Source of the DNA: CAKZML01 sp963823435
GTDB taxonomy: Bacteria > Pseudomonadota > Gammaproteobacteria > Steroidobacterales > BM003
Assembly: GCA_963823435.1 (NCBI GenBank)
Contig: CAWGLN010000002.1
Span: 186,001-250,000, forward strand
Reading direction: 5' to 3'
Length of the DNA stretch: 64,000 nucleotides
The notes under the pieces are model-generated. The model did not search any database. It was not told the origin of the DNA and saw only the letters and a list, made by a program, of their open reading frames with translations. Of this stretch, positions 1 through 9,392 are shown piece after piece (positions within the stretch are counted from its first letter, which is position 1; each line of letters starts with the position of its first letter). A program made the position numbers and the translations under genes.

Positions 1-2162
1 TGGACGTCAAGATGTTGCGCTGGGCAAACGTTTCGCCCGATGGCAAGTCGGTGGTTTATTCAGCCCTGGGGCATCTATACCAACGAACCCTGCCGGAAGG
101 TGTCCCGGTCCGCCTGACCGGGCAAGACGATCATTTCGAGTACTTTCCCTCGTTTTCCAGCGATGGAAGCAAGATCGTTTACGTGAGTTGGGACGACGAT
201 GAACTGGGTGCGATACGCGTGGTCCCGGCCACCGGCGGCCGCGGACAGGTCATCACCACCGATCCTGGTCATTACGCCGAGCCGTCATTTTCGCCCGATG
301 GCCAAAGCATCGTGTTCCGCAAGATGTCAGGGGATAACGTGCGCTCACCCTGGTGGGGCGAGGAACCGGGTATCTACGAGATTTCAGTGACTGGCGGCAA
401 GCCCGACTTGCTGCTTCGGGACGGCCAGCAACCACGCTATGGTCAATCTGCCAACGAGATTTATTACACCCGTGAAAAAGGCGGCGCCTACGATATCAAG
501 GCCATCGCCGACGGCAAGCTGGAGTTTGTCCGGCGAACCCTCAGTACGGGTGAGGAGCAGGTGCTGGCGGAGAGCACCTGGGCCACGGACTACCGGGTGT
601 CACCCGATGGCAAGTGGCTGGCATTTCGTGAGCGTTTCAACGCCTGGCTGACACCCCTCCCCATGACGGGAAAGGCCGTGGAAGTCGGGCCCGTGATGGA
701 CAGTCTGCCGGTGCTGCGATTGTCCTCGGATGCCGGTGAATACCTGCACTGGTCTGGTGATGGCGAGCAACTGCACTGGTCGCTTGGACCGACCCTGTAC
801 AGCCTGCCCCTGGCAAAGGCCAAACAAGACCTGTTTGCCGCGGGTGACAAGAAGACCCTGAGCCCCGACCAGGTTCAGTCCGTGGGCATCGGATTCCAGG
901 TTCCCTTCGCCACGGTCGAGGGCAAGATTGCCTTCACCGGCGTACGTGTTATCACGATGAAAGGTGACGAGGTTATCGAGGACGGTGTCGTGATAATTGA
1001 CGGCAATCGCATTGCGGCGGTAGGCAGTCGCGTGGATACGCCGATACCCAGGGATGCCAAGTTGATCCTGGCCGGTGGCATGACCGTCATGCCCGGCATT
1101 GTCGACGCGCACTGGCACGGCAGCGAGGGCCGTGGGGAAATTGTGCCCGAGCAAAACTGGTACAACTACGCGAGCCTGGCTTTCGGGGTCACCACCATCC
1201 ACGATCCGTCCAACGACAACAGCACGATTTTCACGGCCAAGGAAATGCAGCGTGCAGGCATCATCACTGCGCCTCGCATATTCAGTACCGGGACTATTCT
1301 TTACGGCGCCACGGCGGATTTCACGGCCCATGTGGACAGCCTCGATGACGCTCTGACACACTTGCGTCGTATGAAGGCGATAGGTGCGGAAAGCGTGAAG
1401 AGCTACAACCAGCCTCGCCGAAATCAACGCCAGCAGGTGCTTGAGGCCGCTCGTGAGGTCGGCATGAACGTGGTACCCGAAGGTGGCGCATTGTTCCAGA
1501 GCAACATGAATATGCTGCTGGACGGTCATACCGGCATCGAACACGCCCTCCCCATCTGGAGGTTTTACGACGACGTCGTGCAACTGTGGTCGCAGACCGA
1601 GTCCGGTTATACGCCGACCATGGGCGTGGCCTACGGCGGACTGGGAGGCGAGAACTACTGGTACGATCACGACGATGTATTCGAGAACCAGCGCCTGATC
1701 AACTTTACCCCGCCCAACCGCGTGGCCGCCCGCGCCATCCGCCGGTCCAAGGCCCCGGAATGGGACTACAACCATGTGGCCGTTTCCGAGGGAGCAAACC
1801 GTCTGCAGCAGGCAGGTGTATCAGTGCAACTGGGTGCACATGGCCAGCGTGAAGGACTGGCTGCTCACTGGGAAATGTGGATGTTATCCCAGGGAGGCAT
1901 GCAGCCCCTTAAAGTTCTCGAGGCCGCCACCATAGCGGGGGCCCGTTACCTGGGAATGGATAAGGAAATCGGCTCAATTGAGGTTGGCAAACTGGCAGAC
2001 CTCGTTATCCTCGAAAACAATCCGCTGACCGATATCAAGCATACCGAGAGCATTCGTTACGTGATGATAAACGGTCGCTTGTACGATTCGCTGTCCATGA
2101 ACGAAATCGGAAATCATCCCCGGGAGCGGGCGCCATTCTACTGGGAGCGCCAGGACCATTAG
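1..2162 (+). CDS. Amidohydrolase with N-terminal beta-propeller repeats (5'-truncated)
   Basis: The reading frame is open to the left edge, so the true start lies outside the window. Counting from the first Met at 12, the first 290 or so residues carry TolB/PD40-type repeats (SPDGKSVVYS, SSDGSKIVYVSWD, SPDGQSIVFRK), which form a beta-propeller. The rest is a metal-dependent amidohydrolase: a DAHWH metal site at about residues 365-369, GHTGIEHA at about 505-512, a late LGAHGQ, and the family ending GSIEVGKLADLVIL. Proteins of this architecture are usually exported, but the signal region is not visible. The substrate cannot be told. An ABC exporter pair follows 40 bp downstream on the same strand and may be cotranscribed. 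Confidence 0.9.
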   Translation, partial: DVKMLRWANVSPDGKSVVYSALGHLYQRTLPEGVPVRLTGQDDHFEYFPSFSSDGSKIVYVSWDDDELGAIRVVPATGGRGQVITTDPGHYAEPSFSPDGQSIVFRKMSGDNVRSPWWGEEPGIYEISVTGGKPDLLLRDGQQPRYGQSANEIYYTREKGGAYDIKAIADGKLEFVRRTLSTGEEQVLAESTWATDYRVSPDGKWLAFRERFNAWLTPLPMTGKAVEVGPVMDSLPVLRLSSDAGEYLHWSGDGEQLHWSLGPTLYSLPLAKAKQDLFAAGDKKTLSPDQVQSVGIGFQVPFATVEGKIAFTGVRVITMKGDEVIEDGVVIIDGNRIAAVGSRVDTPIPRDAKLILAGGMTVMPGIVDAHWHGSEGRGEIVPEQNWYNYASLAFGVTTIHDPSNDNSTIFTAKEMQRAGIITAPRIFSTGTILYGATADFTAHVDSLDDALTHLRRMKAIGAESVKSYNQPRRNQRQQVLEAAREVGMNVVPEGGALFQSNMNMLLDGHTGIEHALPIWRFYDDVVQLWSQTESGYTPTMGVAYGGLGGENYWYDHDDVFENQRLINFTPPNRVAARAIRRSKAPEWDYNHVAVSEGANRLQQAGVSVQLGAHGQREGLAAHWEMWMLSQGGMQPLKVLEAATIAGARYLGMDKEIGSIEVGKLADLVILENNPLTDIKHTESIRYVMINGRLYDSLSMNEIGNHPRERAPFYWERQDH

Positions 2163-2202
2163 CCCGGACAGCAGCAAGCAGGATATCCAGCACTCCGGTC
2201 CG

Positions 2203-3078
2203 GTGCTGCAGGTCTGTGACCTGGTCAAGCGCTATCCCGCGGTGCTCGCTGTGGACGGTGTAGATTTCAGCGTCCATCGCGGCAGTTGTTTTGGCTTGCT
2301 TGGGCCTAACGGTGCAGGCAAAACCACAACCGTTGAAATGATGGAAGGCATCATGCCGCCTACCCGGGGCGAGGTGCTGTATGAGGGTCACCCCATAGGA
2401 CCCAGGTTTCGTGACGAGGTGGGTATCCAGTTCCAGACCACCGCCTTGCAGGATCACCTGACGGTATTCGAAACCCTGCAATTGTTTCGACGCCTGTACA
2501 AGCGCGGGGCGGATCTGGATCAAGTGATCCAGATGTGTTCTCTGGAAAAATTGCTCAAACGCGACAACCGGAAACTTTCCGGTGGCCAGCGCCAGCGACT
2601 GCTGCTGGGTGTAGCGCTGGTCAACGACCCGAAAATTCTGTTTCTGGATGAGCCGACGACCGGTCTGGATCCCCAGGCCAGGCGCAACTTCTGGGAGTTG
2701 GTGGAACGCATCAAGGAAAATGACAAGACGGTCATCCTGACTACCCATTACATGGAGGAGGCTTACCGTCTGTGCGACGAAATTGCGATCATGGATCAGG
2801 GCAAGATCATCGCCCAGGGCTCACCGCAGGCCTTGCTCAAAGAACATTTTAACGACGTGATCCTGGAGCTACCCAAGACCGACCTTCCATCGCCCCTGGT
2901 CGAGTTTGCTTTCCCAATACTTGAGCGAGGGGATTACATCGAAATCTCTACACCGGATGTAAACCTCGCCCTGGCCATGCTGGTGGAAAGAAACGTCAAT
3001 CTGAATCGCATCCAGGTTCGGCCACGCAACCTTGAAGATCTTTTCCTGGAGTTAACCGGCGAGGATTTGCGCACATGA
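2203..3078 (+). CDS. ABC transporter ATP-binding protein (ABC-2 exporter type)
   Basis: This is the nucleotide-binding subunit of an exporter; it hydrolyses ATP at the inner face of the membrane. Walker A is GPNGAGKTT at residues 34-42, the signature LSGGQ at 125-129, Walker B ILFLDE at 145-150, and the switch His lies in TTHYMEEA near 181. The length of 291 residues is normal for the DrrA/NodI/CcmA-like group. The start is a GTG at 2203; the frame is open further up to the preceding gene's stop but offers no better codon. The ATG of the permease overlaps its stop (ATGA at 3075-3078), so the two are translationally coupled. The transported substrate is unknown. Confidence 0.92.
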   Translation: MLQVCDLVKRYPAVLAVDGVDFSVHRGSCFGLLGPNGAGKTTTVEMMEGIMPPTRGEVLYEGHPIGPRFRDEVGIQFQTTALQDHLTVFETLQLFRRLYKRGADLDQVIQMCSLEKLLKRDNRKLSGGQRQRLLLGVALVNDPKILFLDEPTTGLDPQARRNFWELVERIKENDKTVILTTHYMEEAYRLCDEIAIMDQGKIIAQGSPQALLKEHFNDVILELPKTDLPSPLVEFAFPILERGDYIEISTPDVNLALAMLVERNVNLNRIQVRPRNLEDLFLELTGEDLRT

Positions 3079-4088
3079 TTCGCCGCATAGGCGCTGTACT
3101 GAAGGCGCGCAACGTGGAGTTTCTCAGAGACCGAAGCACCCTGGGCTGGAACATATTTCTTCCGGTCTTGCTGGTCCTGGGGCTGAGCTTCATTTTTTCC
3201 GGCCAGGGCCGTCCGATGTTCAAAGTCGCCGTGCTCCAACAAGCCGGGCAGATCGACCAACAGCTACACCCGTTTTTGCAGACCAGGTACATCGAATTTT
3301 TCACTGTCGCCGACCAGGCCGATGCGGTGCGCAAGGTCGCCAGACACAAGCTGGATATGCTGCTGCAGTTTGAACCAGAGGCTCGCTACTGGGTGAATCC
3401 GGATGCGCCCAAGGGTTATGTACTCGAACGATTGCTGTTACAAACCGATGCGGGAATTGAGAGGGCCGAGGTATCAGGCGAGGCCGTGCGCTACGTCGAC
3501 TGGTTATTGCCGGGAATCCTGGGTATGAACATGATGTTCAGCTGCCTGTTCGGCGTGGGCTACGTGGTGGTGCGTTATCGCAAGAATGGATTCCTGAAGC
3601 GGCTGAATGCAACACCCTTGCGACCCATCGAGTTCATCATTGCCCAGGTGCTCTCACGCCTGATCCTGATCATGGCCGTGACGGTATTCGTCTACATGGG
3701 CACCCGGTACTTCATCGATTTTCGAATGCAGGGTAGCTATGCCACCTTGTTTATCGTGGCCTTGTCAGGCGCAATTTGCCTGATTTCGATGGGCCTGGTC
3801 GTTGCCGCACGATTTACCAGCGAAGAACTGGCCGGTGGCGTACTCAACATGCTGACATGGCCCATGATGCTGGTCTCCGGTGTCTGGTTTTCGCTGGAAG
3901 GATCACATCCGGCTATCCAGATGATGGCGAAAATCTTTCCGCTCACCCATATGCTCGACGCTGCCAGGGCCGTTATGCTCGACGGCGCCACGTTCGCCCA
4001 GGTCATGCCGTATTTGACCACGCTGGGACTCATGAGCGTGGTCTTCCTGTTTATCGGCGCGGCTGCATTTCGCTGGCAAAGCGACTAG
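3075..4088 (+). CDS. ABC-2 type transporter permease
   Basis: This membrane subunit partners the ATPase whose stop it overlaps by 4 bp. It has 337 residues with one hydrophobic segment near residues 25-45, a polar extracytoplasmic stretch, and a block of about five further segments from roughly residue 145 to the end. This is the usual ABC2_membrane arrangement, with the RKNGFLKRLNATPL motif typical of the family between the second and third segments. Together the pair would export a drug, lipid or glycan-type substrate, but nothing in the sequence identifies which. Confidence 0.88.
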   Translation: MIRRIGAVLKARNVEFLRDRSTLGWNIFLPVLLVLGLSFIFSGQGRPMFKVAVLQQAGQIDQQLHPFLQTRYIEFFTVADQADAVRKVARHKLDMLLQFEPEARYWVNPDAPKGYVLERLLLQTDAGIERAEVSGEAVRYVDWLLPGILGMNMMFSCLFGVGYVVVRYRKNGFLKRLNATPLRPIEFIIAQVLSRLILIMAVTVFVYMGTRYFIDFRMQGSYATLFIVALSGAICLISMGLVVAARFTSEELAGGVLNMLTWPMMLVSGVWFSLEGSHPAIQMMAKIFPLTHMLDAARAVMLDGATFAQVMPYLTTLGLMSVVFLFIGAAAFRWQSD

Positions 4089-4172
4089 CCGTGCGCGAAC
4101 TGAACCGGAATCCTGAAATGAGACGACGGGTATGACTGTACCTGCCACTGAGAAAGCAAGGCCTGCGCACTC

Positions 4173-4973
4173 ATGCACCTGGTAGACATCGGTATCAACC
4201 TGACCCATGACAGCTTCAATCACGATCGTGACGAGGTGGTCGAGCGTGCCCGCAAGGCCGGCGTGGACACGTTTATTATCACTGGCAGCAGTGTTGATGC
4301 CAGCCGTGCCGCCGCCGAGCTTGCCGCAACCAGTCCCGGGCATTTTTTCTCCACCGCCGGCATCCACCCCCACCACGCTTCCGACATGGATGAGCATTGC
4401 ATTCCGAAATTGCGGGAATTGTGTGAACTGCCCCAGGTCGTGGCCGTGGGTGAATGCGGGCTGGACCACTATCGGAATTTCTCGACCCCGGAGGACCAGG
4501 CCAAAGCCTTTCACCTGCAACTGGAACTTGCGCAGGAAAACCAGTTGCCCGTGTTCCTGCATCAGCGTGACGGGCATGACGCGTTCCTGGGTATCCTGAA
4601 AGAACATCTTCCAGGTATTTCGCGCGCAGTAGCCCATTGCTTTACCGGTGAGCGGGACGAGTTGCATGCCTATCTGGACCTGGGTCTGTCAATCGGCATC
4701 ACGGGCTGGATTTGCGACGAGCGACGCGGACTGCATTTGCGGGAACTGGTATCCGGAATTCCCGACGACAGACTGATGATTGAGACCGATGCCCCCTACC
4801 TCCTGCCCCGGGATCTGCGGCCCAGGCCTGCCAACCGGCGCAATGAACCGATGCACCTGTTGCACGTCCTGAAAGCGATTGCCGCCTGCACCGGCCGGGA
4901 CCCGGATGAATTGGCATATATAACCACCAGGAATGCGCGGAGATTTTTCAGGCTGCCCGGGGCGCAAGACTAG
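4173..4973 (+). CDS. tatD: TatD family metal-dependent deoxyribonuclease
   Basis: The protein is a TIM-barrel hydrolase of 266 residues. It matches true TatD rather than YcfH or YjjV: it starts with DIGINLTHDSF instead of the DTHCH motif, and it carries GITGWICDERRGLHLREL and ETDAPYLLPRDL near 176-215. Probable metal ligands are H65/H67 in the HPHH region, E94 in GECGLD, H130, H155 and D206. Family members show 3'-5' exonuclease activity on DNA and RNA in the cytoplasm. It lies 84 bp after the ABC permease, without tatABC genes nearby, so operon membership is uncertain. Confidence 0.93.
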   Translation: MHLVDIGINLTHDSFNHDRDEVVERARKAGVDTFIITGSSVDASRAAAELAATSPGHFFSTAGIHPHHASDMDEHCIPKLRELCELPQVVAVGECGLDHYRNFSTPEDQAKAFHLQLELAQENQLPVFLHQRDGHDAFLGILKEHLPGISRAVAHCFTGERDELHAYLDLGLSIGITGWICDERRGLHLRELVSGIPDDRLMIETDAPYLLPRDLRPRPANRRNEPMHLLHVLKAIAACTGRDPDELAYITTRNARRFFRLPGAQD

Positions 4974-5077
4974 TCCGGCCACGGTAGCCGCGCGCAGACT
5001 CTCGGTTATCCCCAAGATGCGTGACGACCGGGCATTGGGTAGAATTCACTCTTTATCGTCTCAAATGGACAAGCACA

Positions 5078-6493
5078 ATGGATTCAGCAAAGGTCAGAAC
5101 ATTCGTAGGCAACATGTGGGACGAGAGCATCATCCCGGAGTTATGCGAATACATCAAAATTCCAAACAAGTCGCCCCTGTTTGACCCTGACTGGGAAAAG
5201 AACGGCCACATGGACGAGGCTGTCGCCCTGATGGAAAAGTGGTGCCGGGATCAGCCCATCAAGGGTATGCAGGTGGAAGTGGTTCGTGCACCGGGACGTA
5301 CGCCCTTGCTGTTTTGTGAAATACCCGGCCAGGGTGACGAAACGGTATTGCTCTACGGGCACCTGGACAAGCAACCTGAATTTTCCGGTTGGCGGGATGG
5401 CCTGGAGCCGTGGAAGCCCGTGATACGCGACGGCAAGTTGTATGGTCGTGGCGGCGCTGATGACGGTTATGCCGTGTATGGATCGTTGACCGCCATTCGT
5501 GCGCTGCAGGAACAGGGCATTCCGCACGCACATTGCGTGGTGCTGATTGAAGCCTGCGAGGAAAGCGGCAGCCTGGATCTCCCCTACTACATCGAAGCCC
5601 TGGAGGCACGCATTGGCAAGCCCTCGCTGGTGATTTGCCTGGATGCTGAATGTGGCAACTATGACCAGCTGTGGTGCACATCGAGTTTGCGCGGCAACCT
5701 GGTGGGCACCCTGAAGGCCCAGGTATTGACCGAGGGCGTGCACTCGGGCGCCGGCAGCGGCATCTGCGCATCCAGCTTCCGTGTCATTCGTGCCTTGCTG
5801 GACCGGGTGGAAAACTCGGCCACCGGCCAAACCCTGGTGGCGGAACTGGAACCGCAGATACCGGCTCAACGGCTGGAACAGGCAAGCGCGGCAGCCAAGG
5901 TTTTGGGCGACATGGTGTACAAGAAAATGCCCTTTGCCGGGAATACTGCACCACTTGGTACGGACGTCGTGGAATTGTTGTTAAACAACACCTGGCGCAG
6001 CACGCTGAGTGTCACCGGGCAAGATGGCATACCGACCCTCGGCAATGCCGGTAACACCCTGAGACCCTATACCAGTCTCAAGCTTTCGTTCCGTCTGCCA
6101 CCCACCGCGGATCCGGCGGCCGCTGCCAAGGCAGTCAAGCAGGCGATCGAGACCGATCCGCCCTATGGCGCCAAGGTGGAATTCAAGGTGGAATCATCAA
6201 TGGGCGGGTGGCACGCGCCAGAAGTTGCGCCCTGGCTGGACAATTCGATGAAAGCCGCGTCACGGGAATTTTTCGGCGCCGATGCCATGTATATGGGTAC
6301 CGGCGGCAGTATTCCGTTCATGGGCATGCTGGGTGAGAAGTTCCCCGGCGTGCAATTCCTGATCACGGGGGTGCTGGGTCCGAATTCGAATGCGCATGGC
6401 CCGAATGAATTCCTGCACATCGAGAAGGGAAAGAAAGTGACCATGTGCGTGAGCCAGGTCCTGGCTGACCACTACCGGCACTTCTCTGGCTGA
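5078..6493 (+). CDS. M20 family metallopeptidase (carnosinase-like dipeptidase)
   Basis: This is a di-zinc peptidase of the M20 family. The first metal site is GHLDKQP (H95, D97), the bridging Asp lies in GGADDGYA near 128, and the catalytic Glu pair is in EACEESGS near 161-162; a dimerisation domain occupies roughly 210-390. I chose the ATG at 5078, giving 471 residues and MDSAKVRTFV, over the upstream in-frame ATG at 5021, which adds residues unlike the family; neither has a strong ribosome binding site. It probably cleaves dipeptides in the cytoplasm. No signal peptide is seen. Confidence 0.9.
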   Translation: MDSAKVRTFVGNMWDESIIPELCEYIKIPNKSPLFDPDWEKNGHMDEAVALMEKWCRDQPIKGMQVEVVRAPGRTPLLFCEIPGQGDETVLLYGHLDKQPEFSGWRDGLEPWKPVIRDGKLYGRGGADDGYAVYGSLTAIRALQEQGIPHAHCVVLIEACEESGSLDLPYYIEALEARIGKPSLVICLDAECGNYDQLWCTSSLRGNLVGTLKAQVLTEGVHSGAGSGICASSFRVIRALLDRVENSATGQTLVAELEPQIPAQRLEQASAAAKVLGDMVYKKMPFAGNTAPLGTDVVELLLNNTWRSTLSVTGQDGIPTLGNAGNTLRPYTSLKLSFRLPPTADPAAAAKAVKQAIETDPPYGAKVEFKVESSMGGWHAPEVAPWLDNSMKAASREFFGADAMYMGTGGSIPFMGMLGEKFPGVQFLITGVLGPNSNAHGPNEFLHIEKGKKVTMCVSQVLADHYRHFSG

Positions 6494-6514
6494 ACCTGCG
6501 TAGTTCGGCGGTCG

Positions 6515-7075
6515 TCAGGCCGCCGAACTGCTCATTGAAAGCAGGCGTTCCCAATGGGGACGAAACGCATCCAGCACCTGCTCGGTACCTGCCACGGGCG
6601 CGTACATGTCGTTCAACTCCGGTAAGGTCATGACGCCTTCCGGACGCCCCTTATTGAAATGCGCCTGGCCGGTAAACAATATGTAGCCGCGTACCGGTAT
6701 ATCCGGAACGAACCGTTTGACGGCAGTTACCTTGTCAAAAATCATGGGTTGCGGATTGCGAAAGGTACGACGGCCATCGGCGCCAATGGCCGTCCACTCA
6801 TCCATGCGGTCGCCGCCAAAGATATTACCCTCGACTTCCTTCAGATCCAGCACCAGCAATCCCTTGTGCGTGAGCATGAGATGGTCTATCTGTATTTCCC
6901 CGTCAAGGCCATCGGGTATAACCAGGTTTCTTTCCCACTCCACGGCGATACTTCTTGCGACTCGTCGAAGGGTGAGTGCGCTACGCCTGCGTCGCACCAG
7001 GTAAAAAATAAACAGCAGTCCAGGCAACAGCGTCCCTGCTACTACAAACAACGGCCAATAGTCATTATCCAGCAT
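6515..7075 (-). CDS. NERD domain membrane protein
   Basis: The protein has 186 residues. One transmembrane helix spans about residues 8-28 and is followed by a basic RRRR stretch. Beyond it lies a nuclease-related (NERD) domain, shown by QIDHLMLTHKGLLVLDLKE near 62-80, where the DH and the D/E-x-K pattern match the predicted active site of that fold. NERD domains are related to restriction endonucleases, but their role in short membrane-bound proteins is not established. It follows thrC on the same strand with a 77 bp gap and faces the M20 peptidase gene tail to tail. Confidence 0.75.
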   Translation of the reverse strand: MLDNDYWPLFVVAGTLLPGLLFIFYLVRRRRSALTLRRVARSIAVEWERNLVIPDGLDGEIQIDHLMLTHKGLLVLDLKEVEGNIFGGDRMDEWTAIGADGRRTFRNPQPMIFDKVTAVKRFVPDIPVRGYILFTGQAHFNKGRPEGVMTLPELNDMYAPVAGTEQVLDAFRPHWERLLSMSSSAA

Positions 7076-7152
7076 AAATTTTCGCTGTCAGTGTTGATGA
7101 TTTGAATGGCAACTCCGTGCGGGGCCCGGTGCAGGCGACCCAGGGTGCAAGT

Positions 7153-8448
7153 CTACGTCAACACGCTGACAAGCGCCTCTAAACTCGGTTCGATATCAGT
7201 CACCTGGACCGGCAACTCCAGTAATTTTGCCAGCGCCTCGGGTATTTCGACAGTATGTCCTATTAAGGGTTCGACAATGGTCTCGAACTTGGCCGGATGC
7301 GCCGTGGCGACCAGGGCCCAGGGCAAGGCCTTGTCGGAGTGAGCAAGACCGTCGTAAACGTGGGCAGCCGTTGCCGTATGCGGGCACCAGGTTTCGCCCC
7401 GGGCCTGCCTGTCTGCTGTGATTTGCTGGCGTATCTCTTCGTCGCTGACGGAATATGCGCTGATCTCCGAACGCATACCCTCGACATCCGGCAGCAAGTC
7501 TCGCAGCCGTTCCATGTTGGACGGATTTCCCACGTCCATGGCCGATGCCAGCGTGGCAATACTTGCCGTCGGCGCCCACTCACCCGTTTCGAGGTAATCA
7601 GGAATCGGTCGGTTACGATTGGTTGCAAGCACGATCTTGCCGATCGGCAAGCCCATTTTGCGCGCCCACACACAGGCCTGGCCATTGCCAAGATTGCCGG
7701 TGGGGATGATGAAGTTAAGACGCTGTCCAGTCTGGCGCCAGAAGGTCAAGCTGGCCGACGCGTAATACACCGCCTGTGGCAACAAACGCCCCAGGTTAAT
7801 GCTGTTGGCGGAGCTCAGCCGTAAGCTGCGACGAAGGTCGTGATCGGCGAAAGCCGCCTTCACCATGCGCTGACAATCGTCAAAATTGCCGTCTACTCGC
7901 AGTGACAGGACATTGTCACCCCAGCAGCAGAGTTGCTTTTCCTGGCGTGCCGACACCAGCCCCCTGGGAAATAACACGATTACCCGGATGTTAGGGCGTC
8001 CGTGGAAGGCCGCAGCCACGGCTCCACCGGTATCACCCGAGGTGGCAACCAGTATGGTCAGCGGTTCGGCCTGACCGGCTTCCAGGCGCTCGAAGCAGCC
8101 GGCCAGGAATCTCGCACCCACGTCTTTGAAGGCTGCCGTGGGACCGTGAAACAACTCGAGCACGTACAAGGGTCCATCATCAGACTGAATCTGTTTCAGT
8201 GGAATCGGAAAGGCAAAAGCTTCCCGGCAAATCCCGGGCATATTGTCAGCCAGGGGTGTGCCGTCAGCAAACGGTGCCAACATGATTGCCCCGACTTGGG
8301 CAGGCTCATCGGCGCTTGCGAAAGCCTCCGGGGTAAAAACCGGAAATTCCTCGGGCACATACAGCCCTCCATCCGGGGCGATGCCCTGCACCAGGGCCTC
8401 GCAAAACCCTAATGCGGGCGCCTTCCCACGCGTACTGCGAAATTTCAT
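7153..8448 (-). CDS. thrC: Threonine synthase
   Basis: This PLP enzyme converts O-phosphohomoserine to threonine, the last step of threonine synthesis. It has 431 residues. The N-terminal FRSTRGKAP is typical of the family, the PLP lysine is K108 in HGPTAAFKDVGARF, and phosphate-binding VATSGDTGGAVA lies near 150. The start overlaps the thrB stop as ATGA (8445-8448), so translation is coupled within the thrABC operon. Length and motifs are intact. Confidence 0.97.
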   Translation of the reverse strand: MKFRSTRGKAPALGFCEALVQGIAPDGGLYVPEEFPVFTPEAFASADEPAQVGAIMLAPFADGTPLADNMPGICREAFAFPIPLKQIQSDDGPLYVLELFHGPTAAFKDVGARFLAGCFERLEAGQAEPLTILVATSGDTGGAVAAAFHGRPNIRVIVLFPRGLVSARQEKQLCCWGDNVLSLRVDGNFDDCQRMVKAAFADHDLRRSLRLSSANSINLGRLLPQAVYYASASLTFWRQTGQRLNFIIPTGNLGNGQACVWARKMGLPIGKIVLATNRNRPIPDYLETGEWAPTASIATLASAMDVGNPSNMERLRDLLPDVEGMRSEISAYSVSDEEIRQQITADRQARGETWCPHTATAAHVYDGLAHSDKALPWALVATAHPAKFETIVEPLIGHTVEIPEALAKLLELPVQVTDIEPSLEALVSVLT

Positions 8449-9392
8449 TGTCGCTCCACTATCTGCGCACCGCCGCTACCCACCGGAGAAACCCAGTGTC
8501 GGCTGGCAATCTGCATGTCATCGAATATTCGGGACATACTGCTTGCTACGGTTTGCGCCTGTTGCCGCCCCTGGCACCAGGCAAATATGCTCGGGCCGCT
8601 GCCCGAAAGACTGCACCCCAGGGCCCCCGCCGCCATCGCAGCGGTCTGGACATGCACGAAGCCAGGAACCTGCGCGGCTCTTTGGGGCTCGATCATGCAA
8701 TCACGGAGAAAGCGCCCCAGCATCGGTATGTCGGCCTGTTGGCAGCCTATCAGCACGCCGGCAAGATTGGCCGTCTGCGCCACCACGGTCTTACGGCTCA
8801 CTTGCTCGGACAAGCCTGCCCGGGACGCCTCGGTGGTGATGACCAGGTCCGGGTGCACCAGTGCGCAGTACAGGTCCTCGGGCACCGGCACCGTCCTGGC
8901 CATTGGCGGTTGACCGTCCTGCGCAAACACGAGTCCCCCAAGCAGGCTGGCCGCCACATTATCAATCACCCGGGAGCCAGTGGCGACCGCCTCTCCCTCC
9001 AGAGCACAATCCAGCAGGGACTCCGAAGACAGGGGATGTTCAAGCAAACCGTTAACCGCCACCGCCGCAGCAACCGCAGAGGCCGCGGATCCCCCCAGTC
9101 CGGAACCAACCGGAATGCCTTTTAGGATGCGCAGTTGCAAACCCCATGCAAGGCCTGCCTTCTCCAGCACCGCCTGGGCCGCACGACCTGCAGTATTCGC
9201 CGAAGCCTGCGTCGGTAGCGCGCCTGCACCCGGGCCGCTGCAATTCAGTTGAATACCCGCCACATCCGTACGCCGGGCCTCCACCTGGTCGAACACCGCA
9301 TCAAAGGCGTGTCCCAGGATGTCAAAACCTACTGCGACGTTGCCCACCGAGCCTGGCGCCCTGGCTGTGCAACACAGGAACGGACCAGTCAC
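8445..9392 (-). CDS. thrB: Homoserine kinase
   Basis: This GHMP-family kinase phosphorylates homoserine with ATP, feeding threonine synthase. It has 315 residues. The ATP loop is PVGSGLGGSAASA near 94-106, and an N-terminal RAPGSVGNVAVGFDILG block binds substrate. It starts with GTG, whose G is the last base of the thrA stop TAG (position 9392), and ends in an ATGA overlap with thrC. The gene is therefore fully embedded in one translationally coupled operon. Confidence 0.97.
   Translation of the reverse strand: MTGPFLCCTARAPGSVGNVAVGFDILGHAFDAVFDQVEARRTDVAGIQLNCSGPGAGALPTQASANTAGRAAQAVLEKAGLAWGLQLRILKGIPVGSGLGGSAASAVAAAVAVNGLLEHPLSSESLLDCALEGEAVATGSRVIDNVAASLLGGLVFAQDGQPPMARTVPVPEDLYCALVHPDLVITTEASRAGLSEQVSRKTVVAQTANLAGVLIGCQQADIPMLGRFLRDCMIEPQRAAQVPGFVHVQTAAMAAGALGCSLSGSGPSIFAWCQGRQQAQTVASSMSRIFDDMQIASRHWVSPVGSGGAQIVERQ

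Noticed and set aside
600..1775. 391-codon open frame antisense to the amidohydrolase gene
   Set aside because: It is a mirror of a well-supported gene in a GC-rich genome, with no family-like motifs. The same applies to long antisense frames at 26203-27312, 27433-28353, 38849-39994 and 51554-52606.
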